64,000 bases of DNA, from positions 1-64,000 of the forward strand of contig CALHQW010000008.1 of assembly GCA_938040315.1 (NCBI GenBank). The letters run 5' to 3'. A program made the translations under genes and the position numbers. The stretch is from an uncultured bacterium. GTDB lineage: Bacteria > Hydrothermota > Tepidihabitantia > Tepidihabitantales > DTDR01. The stretch's first letter is position 1; every line of letters starts with the position of its first letter. A model generated the notes under the pieces. That model had not been told where the DNA came from and did not search any database. It saw only the letters and a list, made by a program, of their open reading frames with translations. Shown here piece by piece: positions 52,371 through 60,069 of the stretch.

Positions 52371-52398
52371 TTGACTTTTATTATTTTAATATTATAAT
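52371..52398 (+). promoter_or_regulatory. Promoter of the adenosine-specific kinase gene
   Basis: TTGACT (52371-52376), 16-base spacer, TATAAT (52393-52398). Leader about 45 bases with AAGGAGGAG before ATG 52449. Its -35 box touches the grpE start codon and its -10 box overlaps the -10 of the grpE promoter. Confidence 0.65.
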
Positions 52399-52424
52399 AT
52401 ACCAAAAAATTTATGATTTGTCAA
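52396..52424 (-). promoter_or_regulatory. Promoter of the grpE-dnaK operon
   Basis: On the minus strand: TTGACA (52424-52419), 17-base spacer, TATATT (52401-52396). The likely start is near 52389, giving a leader of about 20 bases with no ribosome-binding site. No CIRCE element is seen. It overlaps the divergent promoter for the adenosine-specific kinase. Confidence 0.65.
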
Positions 52425-52448
52425 CAAATAAAGATTTAAGGAGGAGAC

Positions 52449-52931
52449 ATGGAGATGAGAATAATTGAGATTAAAAAACCGGTTGAAGTAAATGTTATTT
52501 TGGGTCAGAGTCATTTTATTAAAACTGTTGAAGACTTATATGAAATAATTATAAGTACTAATCCGAACGCAAAATTTGGAATTGCTTTTTGTGAATCATC
52601 TGGGCCTTGTTTAGTGCGTAGCGAAGGTAATGATGAAGATTTGAAAAGTTTAGCAATTGAAAATGCTTTAAACATTGGTGCGGGTCATTCTTTTATAATT
52701 TTTTTAAAGGATGCTTATCCAATAAATATTTTAAACGGAATAAAACAGGTTTGTGAAGTCTGTTCAATTTATGCGGCCACAGCCAATCCTTTAAAAGTGA
52801 TTGTGGTTGACGATGGTGAAGGTCGAGGAATATTGGGAGTAATTGATGGTTTGAAACCAAAGGGTATAGAAAAAAAAGAAGATATTGAAAAGAGAAAAAA
52901 ATTTTTACGAGATATTAAATATAAATTATGA
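52449..52931 (+). CDS. Adenosine-specific kinase (PF04008 family)
   Basis: 160 residues. [40 protein letters not shown] and [14 protein letters not shown] are family signatures of the small adenosine-specific kinases known from archaea and thermophilic bacteria. They bind adenosine and may phosphorylate it; physiological role is little known. AAGGAGGAG precedes the ATG. It overlaps asnS by 4 bases. Confidence 0.88.
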   Translation: MEMRIIEIKKPVEVNVILGQSHFIKTVEDLYEIIISTNPNAKFGIAFCESSGPCLVRSEGNDEDLKSLAIENALNIGAGHSFIIFLKDAYPINILNGIKQVCEVCSIYAATANPLKVIVVDDGEGRGILGVIDGLKPKGIEKKEDIEKRKKFLRDIKYKL

Positions 52932-54214
52932 TTTGGATAGAAAACATTAATGAATATGAAGGGAAAGAAATTCTTTTGAAAGGTTGGGTTTATAATAAAA
53001 GATCTTCAGGAAAAATAAGATTTTTATTAATAAGAGATGGTACAGGAATAATCCAAGCAGTTTTTGAAATTGGTAAGGTTGATGAAAATTCTTTTGAATT
53101 GGCTGATAAAGTTACTCAAGAATCTTTGGTAGAATTAAAAGGAGTTGTAAGAAAAGATAATCGAGCACCAGGAGGATTTGAAATAGTTGCTAAGGAATTA
53201 AAACTTTTAAGTCCTTCGGAAAACTATCCAATTACTAAAAAAGAGCACGGTATTGATTTTCTTTTACAACATCGTCATTTGTGGTTTCGTTCAAGAAAGC
53301 AGTTTGCTATTTTGAGAATCCGGGCAGAAGTAATTAAGGCTTGTCGAGATTTTTTAGATAATAGAGGTTTTATTTTAGTTGATGCTCCTATTTTGACACC
53401 GACTTCTTGCGAAGGGACTACCACTCTTTTTGAGGTTAATTATTTTGATAGAAAAGTGTATCTCTCACAAAGCGGTCAACTTTATAATGAAGCCGCGGCA
53501 GCGGCTTTTGGTCGAGTTTATTGTTTCGGTCCAACCTTTCGAGCCGAAAAATCAAAAACAAGAAGACATTTAACAGAATTTTGGATGGTTGAACCGGAAG
53601 CAAGTTTTATGGAACTTTTTGATATTATTAATCTGGCAGAAGATATGATTCTTTATATTGTTGAAAGGATTTTGGAAAAAAGAAGAAAGGAGTTAGAAAT
53701 TTTAGAAAGAGACATAAATCCCCTATTGAATATTAAAAAACCATTTCCAAGGATAACTTATGATGAGGCAATTAAAAAATTACAAGAAAAGGGTTTTAAG
53801 ATAAAATGGGGAGAGGATTTCGGTGGCGATGAAGAAACATTTTTATCGAACCTTTTTGATAAACCTTTGATAATTTATTACTATCCTGCCAAATGTAAGG
53901 CTTTTTATATGAAAAGATTAAAAGAAAATCCAGAAATTTCTTTATCGGTTGATATTTTAGCACCAGAAGGATATGGTGAGATTGTTGGCGGCGGACAAAG
54001 AGAAGATGATTTAAAGGAGTTGGAAAAAAGATTAAAAGAATATAATTTACCAAGAGAACCTTTGGAATGGTATTTAGATTTAAGAAAATATGGTAGTTTT
54101 GTCCATTCTGGATTTGGTTTAGGAATAGAAAGAACAGTTGCCTGGTTATGCAAAATTAAGCATGTGAGAGAAGCAATACCTTTTCCCAGAATGATCGATA
54201 GAATTTATCCATAA
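52928..54214 (+). CDS. asnS: Asparaginyl-tRNA synthetase, compact (archaeal-like)
   Basis: 428 residues. N-terminal OB fold ([26 protein letters not shown]), then the class II core. Motif 2 is [21 protein letters not shown] and motif 3 [13 protein letters not shown]; between them [32 protein letters not shown] marks AsnRS and not AspRS, and the size and lack of a long insertion match archaeal AsnRS. Start ATG overlaps the upstream stop. The next gene is convergent with a gap of about 50 bases. Confidence 0.93.
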   Translation: MIWIENINEYEGKEILLKGWVYNKRSSGKIRFLLIRDGTGIIQAVFEIGKVDENSFELADKVTQESLVELKGVVRKDNRAPGGFEIVAKELKLLSPSENYPITKKEHGIDFLLQHRHLWFRSRKQFAILRIRAEVIKACRDFLDNRGFILVDAPILTPTSCEGTTTLFEVNYFDRKVYLSQSGQLYNEAAAAAFGRVYCFGPTFRAEKSKTRRHLTEFWMVEPEASFMELFDIINLAEDMILYIVERILEKRRKELEILERDINPLLNIKKPFPRITYDEAIKKLQEKGFKIKWGEDFGGDEETFLSNLFDKPLIIYYYPAKCKAFYMKRLKENPEISLSVDILAPEGYGEIVGGGQREDDLKELEKRLKEYNLPREPLEWYLDLRKYGSFVHSGFGLGIERTVAWLCKIKHVREAIPFPRMIDRIYP

Positions 54215-54265
54215 CTAAGGGAAAAAACTTATAAAAATATGATTTTTCTTATCCCTCTAAAAAAA

Positions 54266-54853
54266 TTATTTTAGGAAGGTTTGTAAAAAATTCTTTAATT
54301 GAAAAAGGGCTTTAGCCCGATGACTTATTTTGTTTTTTTCTTCGCCTAAAAGAGCGAAAGTTTTTTTATAACCTTTAGGAATAAAAATCGGGTCATAACC
54401 AAAACCTTTATTTCCCATTTCTTTTTCGCTAATATAACCTTCACATTCGCCCTCAAAAAATTTTACTTTTTTAAATGATAAGGCTAAAGCAATTACGCAT
54501 TTAAATTTTGCCTTTCTTTGCTCCTTTTTTATACCTTTTAATAAACTCAGAACCTTTTTTATATTTTCTTTATTATTTTTCTTTTTTGTAAAACGAGCTG
54601 ATTTTACACCTGGTGCACCCTTTAAATAATCAATCATTAATCCTGAATCTTCACTAATAGTAATATAGCCAGTTTGTAATAAACCAGTAATTGCTTTTTT
54701 GTAGGCATTTTCATAAAAACTATCGCCATCTTCTTTACAAATAAATTTAATTTTCAAATCCCGAGGAGTTAAAATTTCAATATTTAAATCCGAAAGAATT
54801 TCCTTTATTTCTTTTATCTTTCCTTTATTATTGGTTGCTAAAAAAATTTTCAT
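54266..54853 (-). CDS. rdgB: XTP/dITP pyrophosphatase (RdgB/HAM1)
   Basis: 195 residues. FLATNNKGKIKEIKEIL, SEDSGLMIDYLKGAPGVKSARF, GFGYDPIFIPKGYKKTFA and EKNKISHRAKA are the HAM1 motifs. It removes deaminated purine triphosphates. Start ATG overlaps the manC stop by 4 bases. With endonuclease V (17351) this gives two defences against deaminated purines in one window, which fits heat exposure. Confidence 0.94.
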   Translation of the reverse strand: MKIFLATNNKGKIKEIKEILSDLNIEILTPRDLKIKFICKEDGDSFYENAYKKAITGLLQTGYITISEDSGLMIDYLKGAPGVKSARFTKKKNNKENIKKVLSLLKGIKKEQRKAKFKCVIALALSFKKVKFFEGECEGYISEKEMGNKGFGYDPIFIPKGYKKTFALLGEEKNKISHRAKALFQLKNFLQTFLK

Positions 54854-55935
54854 AAATATTTTTGATATTTTTTATTTTCTTTTAATATCCTTAAGAAACT
54901 TTTTATTTTATCAAATTTCTTCTTATCGCAGACAAAAAGGAGATCCTTTTCTTTTATCAAAATTAAATCCTTTATACCCAAAGAAAAAACTGGCAAATCC
55001 TTTGTATAAAATATTGAGTTCTCTGTTTCCTCAATAAAGATGTTGCCAATTTTTATATTACCCTTTTCATCTTTCTCATAATATCTTTCCAAGGCTAAAA
55101 TCGAACCTACATCGTCCCAATCAAAAGTCGCCTTTACCACCGCAATTCTTTCGGCTTTTTCCAAAATTGCATAATCAACCGAGATGTTTTCGGCTTTTTC
55201 GTAAATATTTCCCAATAATTTCTTTTCTTTTTTTGAACCTAAATATTTTTCTAATAGTTTCAAATCTTCATAAAGGGTAGGCATGAATTTTTCTACCTGT
55301 TTTAAAAAATAACTTGCTTTCCAAACAAACATCCCACTATTCCAAAGAAATCTTTTACTTTCCAAAAATTCTTTTGCTCTTTCATACTCAGGTTTTTCAA
55401 TAAATCTTTTTACTAAATAACAACTCAAGTTCTCTCTTTCTTTTATTAGATTATCAATTTCTATATACCCATAACCAGTTGCCGGATAGGTAGGCACAAT
55501 TCCAAAAGTCACTAAATAATCTTCTTCAGCAATTTGGAAAGCGAAGTTTACACATCTATAAAATTCCTTTTGATTTTTAATCAAATGGTCAGCAGGTAGA
55601 ACGATAATTAAGGCATCATTAGTTTCTTTGGTAATATAAATTGAAGCTAAAGCGATAGCGATTGCAGTATTTTTTGATTGCGGTTCAATTATTAGATTAT
55701 TTTTTTTTAATCTTAGCAAATCTTTTGTATTTTTTGCTAAATCTTTGGGAACGATATATTTTTGGTATTTTAGAGGAAGAAATTTACTTATCCTTTTTTG
55801 GGTTAATTTTAATAAGGATTCATTATAAAAAAGTTTTAAAAATTGTTTTGGTTTTTTAAATCGACTTAAAGGCCAAAATCTTTCTCCCCGGCCACCAGCA
55901 ATAATTAGGGCATATTTTTTTAAATTATTTTTCAT
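54850..55935 (-). CDS. manC: Mannose-1-phosphate guanylyltransferase
   Basis: 361 residues. The nucleotidyltransferase loop is LIIAGGRGERFWPLSR followed by KPKQFLKL. VLPADHLIKN and FIEKPEYERAKEFL, then WNSGMFVWKASYFLK and FDWDDVGSILAL follow. It makes GDP-mannose for surface polysaccharide. The isomerase domain of bifunctional enzymes is absent. It overlaps the DUF3108 gene by 11 bases. Confidence 0.93.
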   Translation of the reverse strand: MKNNLKKYALIIAGGRGERFWPLSRFKKPKQFLKLFYNESLLKLTQKRISKFLPLKYQKYIVPKDLAKNTKDLLRLKKNNLIIEPQSKNTAIAIALASIYITKETNDALIIVLPADHLIKNQKEFYRCVNFAFQIAEEDYLVTFGIVPTYPATGYGYIEIDNLIKERENLSCYLVKRFIEKPEYERAKEFLESKRFLWNSGMFVWKASYFLKQVEKFMPTLYEDLKLLEKYLGSKKEKKLLGNIYEKAENISVDYAILEKAERIAVVKATFDWDDVGSILALERYYEKDEKGNIKIGNIFIEETENSIFYTKDLPVFSLGIKDLILIKEKDLLFVCDKKKFDKIKSFLRILKENKKYQKYL

Positions 55936-56578
55936 AATCCTTAATTACTGCCTTTAAAAGACCGGCCCAAAAATTTGTTTTAATAATTAAAGGTAAATAT
56001 TCCTTCTCTTCTTGAATGTAAATACTTCCTAAAATTTTTGCTTTTGGTTTTGTTTGGGGATAAATTTCCCAAGCATAAAAAGAACCGATAGCGGTATTAA
56101 TAAATAATCTTCTTTTTTTTTCTAACATTACTTCATAATTTTTTTTATTATAATGAAGAAAACAATTTTTAATCATTTTATTTTCCGCAATAATTTTACG
56201 GGTATAAAACCAAAAAGTCAAGATATCTTTCATTTCATTAATTAATGGAAAAATAGTATTATCACTATAAATAATTTTATTTTTTTTATAATCAAAATAA
56301 ATGCTATCTTTCTCTTTAAAATTTTTTTCATTAATACTTTTATAAACAAATAGAGTTTTAAAATCAAAGTCAGCATAACTTATTAAAGTATCAGCAATTT
56401 CTATAAAGGGAAATAAATTTTTATTGGAATTTAAATAACAAGAAAACCGATAGACTTCCTTTTCTTGATAAATTATTTTTTGGCATTCCAATTTTAAAGA
56501 ACCTACTTTAATAAATCCTAAATAAAGATCATAGTAAATTGTTTCATTTAAAAAATTTAATAAGAAAAAGAGAAACAT
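55925..56578 (-). CDS. DUF3108-like envelope protein
   Basis: 217 residues. A hydrophobic N-terminal stretch (MFLFFLLNFL) may be a short signal. The rest is a lipocalin-like or beta-barrel series of strands (YYDLYLGFIKVGSLKLEC, RFSCYLNSNKN, DFDFKTLFVYKSINE, PLIIKTNFWAGLLKAVIKDYE), as in DUF3108 proteins of outer-membrane-bearing bacteria. Function unknown. Only 7 bases separate its ATG from the upstream terminator stem, so it is expressed by read-through or from a promoter hidden in that hairpin. Confidence 0.7.
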   Translation of the reverse strand: MFLFFLLNFLNETIYYDLYLGFIKVGSLKLECQKIIYQEKEVYRFSCYLNSNKNLFPFIEIADTLISYADFDFKTLFVYKSINEKNFKEKDSIYFDYKKNKIIYSDNTIFPLINEMKDILTFWFYTRKIIAENKMIKNCFLHYNKKNYEVMLEKKRRLFINTAIGSFYAWEIYPQTKPKAKILGSIYIQEEKEYLPLIIKTNFWAGLLKAVIKDYEK

Positions 56579-56583
56579 AAAAT

Positions 56584-56619
56584 AAAAAAGCCCCGAAACT
56601 AATCTCTCGGGGCTTTTTT
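56584..56619 (-). terminator. Terminator hairpin with GC core
   Basis: AAAAAAGCCCCGA (56584-56596) pairs with TCGGGGCTTTTTT (56607-56619), loop of 10 bases. On the minus strand it lies 16 bases beyond the end of the lipoprotein gene at 56635 and is followed by a T run. It is symmetric enough to act in both directions. The stem sits immediately in front of the next minus-strand gene start. Confidence 0.8.
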
Positions 56620-56634
56620 AATAAAGATTTTGGT

Positions 56635-57417
56635 TTATTGAGTTTTTAACCAACGAAGTCCTTTAACCTTTTGATAGGCAACTTTGATATCTACACGTTT
56701 TCCGCTAATTGCTTTGATTAAGATTTTACCAAAGTTATCGTTAGTTGTTTGGTTATCATTGTCTCTATCTAACCAAAGATAGTAAACACCATTTATAGCG
56801 ATATCTTTTCTTTGAGTTAAGTAATTTCCTGGTGCAGGAGCAAAATTCTCATCATCAAAATTTCCAGAAGCAAGAGATGAAATAGCATTTCCTTTATCAT
56901 TATAACGAGGAGAGGTATAATCACCAGGGTTAACAATGGACATTGGTGCAAATTCTCCCCGGTCATCAAAGATGTAATCTAAATTTGGCCAGTTTGCTTG
57001 ATTACCAATTGCCAAAGGAATGGCACCATTGTCTGTTAATTGCAAACCACTGGGATGATTTGGGTCTGGATCACTAGCACCCCAAACAGTTACTTCATTT
57101 ACTACCGGAGTTAAATCTAATGACCATTTCTCACTTTCTTCATTCTTTTTATAAGCAGATACTTCAATTAATTTTGCTGGACCGATTACATCATAAGAAG
57201 TAACTGTTGAGGGAAGCGAGGTATCTCTTACACCATCCACATAAATATAATAACCATCAGCATTGGCTACTTGTGTCCAAGTTAAACGAAGTTTTGCTCC
57301 GTTTTCAATTGGTTGATAGGTCACGGTTGGTTTTTCTGGTCTCTCCACTACTTGTTGACAATTAATAAAAATTATAAATAAGAAAACTAAAAAAATAAGT
57401 TTGATATACCTCTTCAT
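56635..57417 (-). CDS. Lipoprotein with fibronectin type III-like domain
   Basis: 260 residues. Signal with lipobox-like FINC, so lipid-anchored. The FN3-like domain (about 27-108) has KPTVTYQPIENGAKLRLTW, ANADGYYIYVDG and the end EKWS. The second half has repeated Asn/Asp/Gly/Pro stretches and ends in IKAISGKRVDIKVAYQKVKG. Surface-located structural or binding role is likely; no enzyme motif is seen. GGAGGGAG precedes the ATG. It follows a short coiled-coil lipoprotein by 13 bases. Confidence 0.8.
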   Translation of the reverse strand: MKRYIKLIFLVFLFIIFINCQQVVERPEKPTVTYQPIENGAKLRLTWTQVANADGYYIYVDGVRDTSLPSTVTSYDVIGPAKLIEVSAYKKNEESEKWSLDLTPVVNEVTVWGASDPDPNHPSGLQLTDNGAIPLAIGNQANWPNLDYIFDDRGEFAPMSIVNPGDYTSPRYNDKGNAISSLASGNFDDENFAPAPGNYLTQRKDIAINGVYYLWLDRDNDNQTTNDNFGKILIKAISGKRVDIKVAYQKVKGLRWLKTQ

Positions 57418-57430
57418 TTCTCCCTCCCTT

Positions 57431-57694
57431 TTACTTTCTTGTTGGTGGTTTTACTTTTGGTGCCGGTGGTTTTGTTGCTGGTGCTACTGGTTTTTTCATA
57501 TGGAATTGTTGATAATGTTCTTCATAAGTAACCTTTAAAGAATCCAAAGTAGCGGTTAGAGTGTTTATCTTTTCCTTTAATTGGGTTATTTCGCTATTTA
57601 ATTTATCTATCTGTTGAGTTATTTGTTGACCCGGCTGACAATTTAAAAATAATAATATACTTAAAAATAAAAAGAAAGTGATTAAATATCTCAT
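57431..57694 (-). CDS. Small Lpp-like coiled-coil lipoprotein
   Basis: 87 residues from ATG 57694, chosen because AAGGAGG lies before it; an in-frame start at 57730 lacks this. The signal peptide ends in LFLNC, a lipobox-like site. An alpha-helical heptad region (QQIDKLNSEITQLKEKINTL) follows, then a Pro/Ala/Lys-rich tail (KPVAPATKPPAPKVKPPTRK). It resembles outer-membrane lipoproteins that bind peptidoglycan. The basic, Pro-rich tail is unusual for Lpp. Confidence 0.75.
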   Translation of the reverse strand: MRYLITFFLFLSILLFLNCQPGQQITQQIDKLNSEITQLKEKINTLTATLDSLKVTYEEHYQQFHMKKPVAPATKPPAPKVKPPTRK

Positions 57695-57716
57695 TTTACT
57701 TCCTCCTTTTAAATAA

Positions 57717-58250
57717 TTATTTTTTATCATTAAAATAGAATAGCAAATTTTTCAGATTTGTCAAATAGTTTTTTTTCAAAAATTTTTTCTCAATTATTGA
57801 ATAAAAATGGTTGCCATAATTATATAATTGATAAATAAAAATTGAGTTTTTTATAAAGTTTTCACTTTTTGGATAGATATTTAAAGAAAGAAAGATAAAA
57901 AACCAAATTAAAATCAGACCTTTAACTGTTTCTAAAAACCCACCTAAAAGATTATCTAACCAATTTAAATGAAGAACTTTTAAAATTATTGCGAAAAAAT
58001 AACCGATTAATTTAAAGATAAAGAATAAAATAATAAAGATAGAGAGATAAATTAAAATTTTAAGAAAAAATGAAGGAAGATGATAGGGTTTTAAAAGATT
58101 AAAGAGATAATTATAATGTTTCTCAATAATTTTTATTCCCACAATTATCGCGAGTATCGAAGAAATAGAAAAGAAAAATCCCTTTTTGATTCCTTTTATA
58201 AAAAACCATACTAAGATAATAAAAAAGATTATTGTTATTAAGATTCCCAC
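57717..58250 (-). CDS. CvpA-family membrane protein
   Basis: 177 residues with four membrane helices. GIKKGFFFSISSILAIIVGIKI and LNWLDNLLGGFLETVKGLIL match CvpA (colicin V production) signatures. Its function is not settled. The GTG start lies directly on the AGGAGG sequence, which leaves almost no spacing, so a slightly downstream codon may be the real start. A consensus promoter precedes it at 58267-58295. Confidence 0.8.
   Translation of the reverse strand: MGILITIIFFIILVWFFIKGIKKGFFFSISSILAIIVGIKIIEKHYNYLFNLLKPYHLPSFFLKILIYLSIFIILFFIFKLIGYFFAIILKVLHLNWLDNLLGGFLETVKGLILIWFFIFLSLNIYPKSENFIKNSIFIYQLYNYGNHFYSIIEKKFLKKNYLTNLKNLLFYFNDKK
57737..57764 (-). promoter_or_regulatory. Promoter of the lipoprotein pair
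   Basis: On the minus strand: TTGACA (57764-57759), 16-base spacer, TATTCT (57742-57737). It lies inside the end of the CvpA coding region. The leader of about 35 bases has AAGGAGG before ATG 57694. Confidence 0.65.
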
Positions 58251-58266
58251 CTCCTGCTTATATAAT

Positions 58267-58295
58267 ATTATAATAAAAATTTTTTATTTTGTCAA
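58267..58295 (-). promoter_or_regulatory. Promoter of the CvpA gene
   Basis: On the minus strand: TTGACA (58295-58290), 17-base spacer, TATAAT (58272-58267). The -10 box ends 16 bases before GTG 58250. It is divergent from the promoter of the secreted protein, with 15 bases between the two -35 boxes. Confidence 0.7.
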
Positions 58296-58310
58296 TAAAT
58301 ATTTTTTTTA

Positions 58311-58338
58311 TTGACTTTTTCTATTATTTTGTTATAAT
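58311..58338 (+). promoter_or_regulatory. Promoter of the secreted beta-propeller-like protein gene
   Basis: TTGACT (58311-58316), 16-base spacer, TATAAT (58333-58338). The leader (about 58345-58406) has a perfect 11-bp inverted repeat (58346-58356 and 58374-58384) close to the expected 5' end. Confidence 0.65.
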
Positions 58339-58345
58339 TTTTAAA

Positions 58346-58384
58346 AATGTAAAATCTTTGTTAAAGTTTCAAGGATTTTACATT
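58346..58384 (+). promoter_or_regulatory. 5' leader stem-loop
   Basis: AATGTAAAATC (58346-58356) and GATTTTACATT (58374-58384) form a perfect 11-bp stem with a 17-base loop, starting almost at the expected transcription start. It could protect the mRNA 5' end or be a protein-binding site. It lies 22 bases before the ATG and does not cover the GGAGG. Confidence 0.5.
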
Positions 58385-58406
58385 AAAGAAAAAAATGGAG
58401 GAAATG

Positions 58407-60008
58407 ATGAAAGTAAAAATTTTAATTATTTTCTTTTTTATTTTTTTAATTCAAAAAAGCGATGCGGGCTTTATTAATGGATTTGATAATTATCAACCAC
58501 CAAGAGAAGTTAGGGCACCTGTTGAACTTTTGGGAACACTTATTAATCAAGAAGTTGAATATCCTTATGATTGGGGAAGGGATGCTTTGATTGATACCTC
58601 ACTACTTTACGATTTTGATGGCGATTATGATGAAGATAACGGTTGGCTTTGGGTCGTTTTAGCACCACCCTATGATTCGGTTTTTAGAATATATCGTTCT
58701 ACTGACCGAGGTATTCATTGGACATTATGTTATGAATTTCGTCACACTCCTAGGAGTTTATATCCAAAAGTCGGCATGGTTCTGGGCAGAGGTGATTCAA
58801 ATTATGTTTATGTGTTTGTTCTTCATAGGGGTTCCAATAATACTGGTGATATTTTAGGTGTAAAAATCAAATTTGATTTATCCGCTTTTGCTGGTTTTAT
58901 AGTTACTTGGGATAATGATACAATAAACGATTTCTCGGTCTGTAAAGATTTTCGTTCTAATTATGGATTATATTGTATCGCCAGTAATGAACATCGGGGT
59001 GGAAATAATACCAAATTTTATCGCTCTTTTAATTATGGTCAAACTTGGGATAGTCAAACCGGTTACAATATTTTTGATCCCCATATTGTCTTTGGAACAG
59101 GTTCCAATCTCTTTTTAACTTCTGTCCGACCAACAAGAGATACTTTATTTTTCCAAAGAAATAATAATTATGGTGCTCCAGGAAGTTGGCGAGATCTCAC
59201 AATTTTACATTCCAGTGCTTCCCGTAAATATTGTCCAAAAGTTTCTCCAGCCTTTACTACTCCTGATAGTTGGGCAACCACTTGGGTTCTTTATGAGATG
59301 GATTGGTTAAATACTGGTGATATTGATATCTGGTATGCGGTTCGTTCCCATGCCTGGGGTGATACCTGGCGAAGGTCTAATATGCTTTCTGTTTCAACAC
59401 TTTTAGATGAAAGGGTTCCCGATGTTAAATATTATAAATCAATAGGTAATATTTATGTTAATGCTAGTTATATTATTTATGATTCCAGTTATACTGAAAC
59501 AAGTTATGTCTATTCCCGTTGGAGTGATGCTAATTCTCCCTTTAATTGGCATGAGATAAATAAAGTTAACGATTCAGGAACTCAAGTAGGCACCTGGTTT
59601 GGTCCGAAGACCTGTGGTCCGAAGATAATCTATTCTCCTGGTGCTCCGGCTCCGGGTGGTGGTGTATTGTATGCAAGGGGGTATGGTTACTATTTACCAA
59701 AAGGTTTATATTTTGATGCTCCTTGGTTTCCAAGTGCTATTGAGAGAGAGAAAGAGTATAAAACAAAAATCTTAAAGATAAATAATATTTCTCAAAAAGA
59801 GATTGCTTTTCAATTTACTAAAGAAGTGAGCGAAATTGCGATTTATAATTTAGAAGGTAAATTGGTAAAATCTTTTATCAATAAGGAGAAACAGATTATC
59901 TGGAACGGTAAAGATAATTTTGGTAGAGACGTCGCAACTGGTATCTATTTGATTAAATTCAAAACTGATAAAAGAAAATTTACTCAGAAATTTATTTACT
60001 TAAGATAA
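58407..60008 (+). CDS. Secreted beta-propeller-like protein with C-terminal sorting tail
   Basis: About 533 residues from ATG 58407, 5 bases after GGAGG; the ATGs at 58395 and 58404 sit on or too near that sequence. A signal peptide (KVKILIIFFFIFLIQKSDA) is followed by repeated sialidase-like/BNR blades (FRIYRSTDRGIHWTLCYEF, FYRSFNYGQTWDSQTG) with Ser/Asp boxes. The last 80 residues (ISEIAIYNLEGKLVKSF-like, then GKDNFGRDVATGIYLIKF) are a FlgD-Ig/Por-type C-terminal domain. Such tails direct secretion or surface anchoring in the Bacteroidetes/WOR-3/FCB type. No enzyme residues are assigned. It is convergent with an acyl-CoA dehydrogenase. Confidence 0.8.
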   Translation: MKVKILIIFFFIFLIQKSDAGFINGFDNYQPPREVRAPVELLGTLINQEVEYPYDWGRDALIDTSLLYDFDGDYDEDNGWLWVVLAPPYDSVFRIYRSTDRGIHWTLCYEFRHTPRSLYPKVGMVLGRGDSNYVYVFVLHRGSNNTGDILGVKIKFDLSAFAGFIVTWDNDTINDFSVCKDFRSNYGLYCIASNEHRGGNNTKFYRSFNYGQTWDSQTGYNIFDPHIVFGTGSNLFLTSVRPTRDTLFFQRNNNYGAPGSWRDLTILHSSASRKYCPKVSPAFTTPDSWATTWVLYEMDWLNTGDIDIWYAVRSHAWGDTWRRSNMLSVSTLLDERVPDVKYYKSIGNIYVNASYIIYDSSYTETSYVYSRWSDANSPFNWHEINKVNDSGTQVGTWFGPKTCGPKIIYSPGAPAPGGGVLYARGYGYYLPKGLYFDAPWFPSAIEREKEYKTKILKINNISQKEIAFQFTKEVSEIAIYNLEGKLVKSFINKEKQIIWNGKDNFGRDVATGIYLIKFKTDKRKFTQKFIYLR

Positions 60009-60015
60009 AATAAGG

Positions 60016-60069
60016 AAGAAGGTTCCGACCAAATTGAGAAATTTTAATGGTCGGAACCTTCTTTATTTT
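60016..60069. terminator. Strong bidirectional terminator between convergent genes
   Basis: AAGAAGGTTCCGACCA (60016-60031) pairs perfectly over 16 bases with 60048-60063, loop of 16 bases. T-rich sequence follows on the plus strand and an A/T-rich flank on the other. It ends the secreted-protein message and the acyl-CoA dehydrogenase operon from the other side. Confidence 0.9.

Noticed and set aside
52369-52405. grpE start at TTG 52405
   Set aside because: That codon overlaps the -10 box of the grpE promoter; ATG 52369 is the sound start.
58289-58477. Plus-strand 62-residue ORF in the leader of the secreted protein
   Set aside because: It runs through the promoter and leader hairpin and has no ribosome-binding site; the true gene is in another frame.
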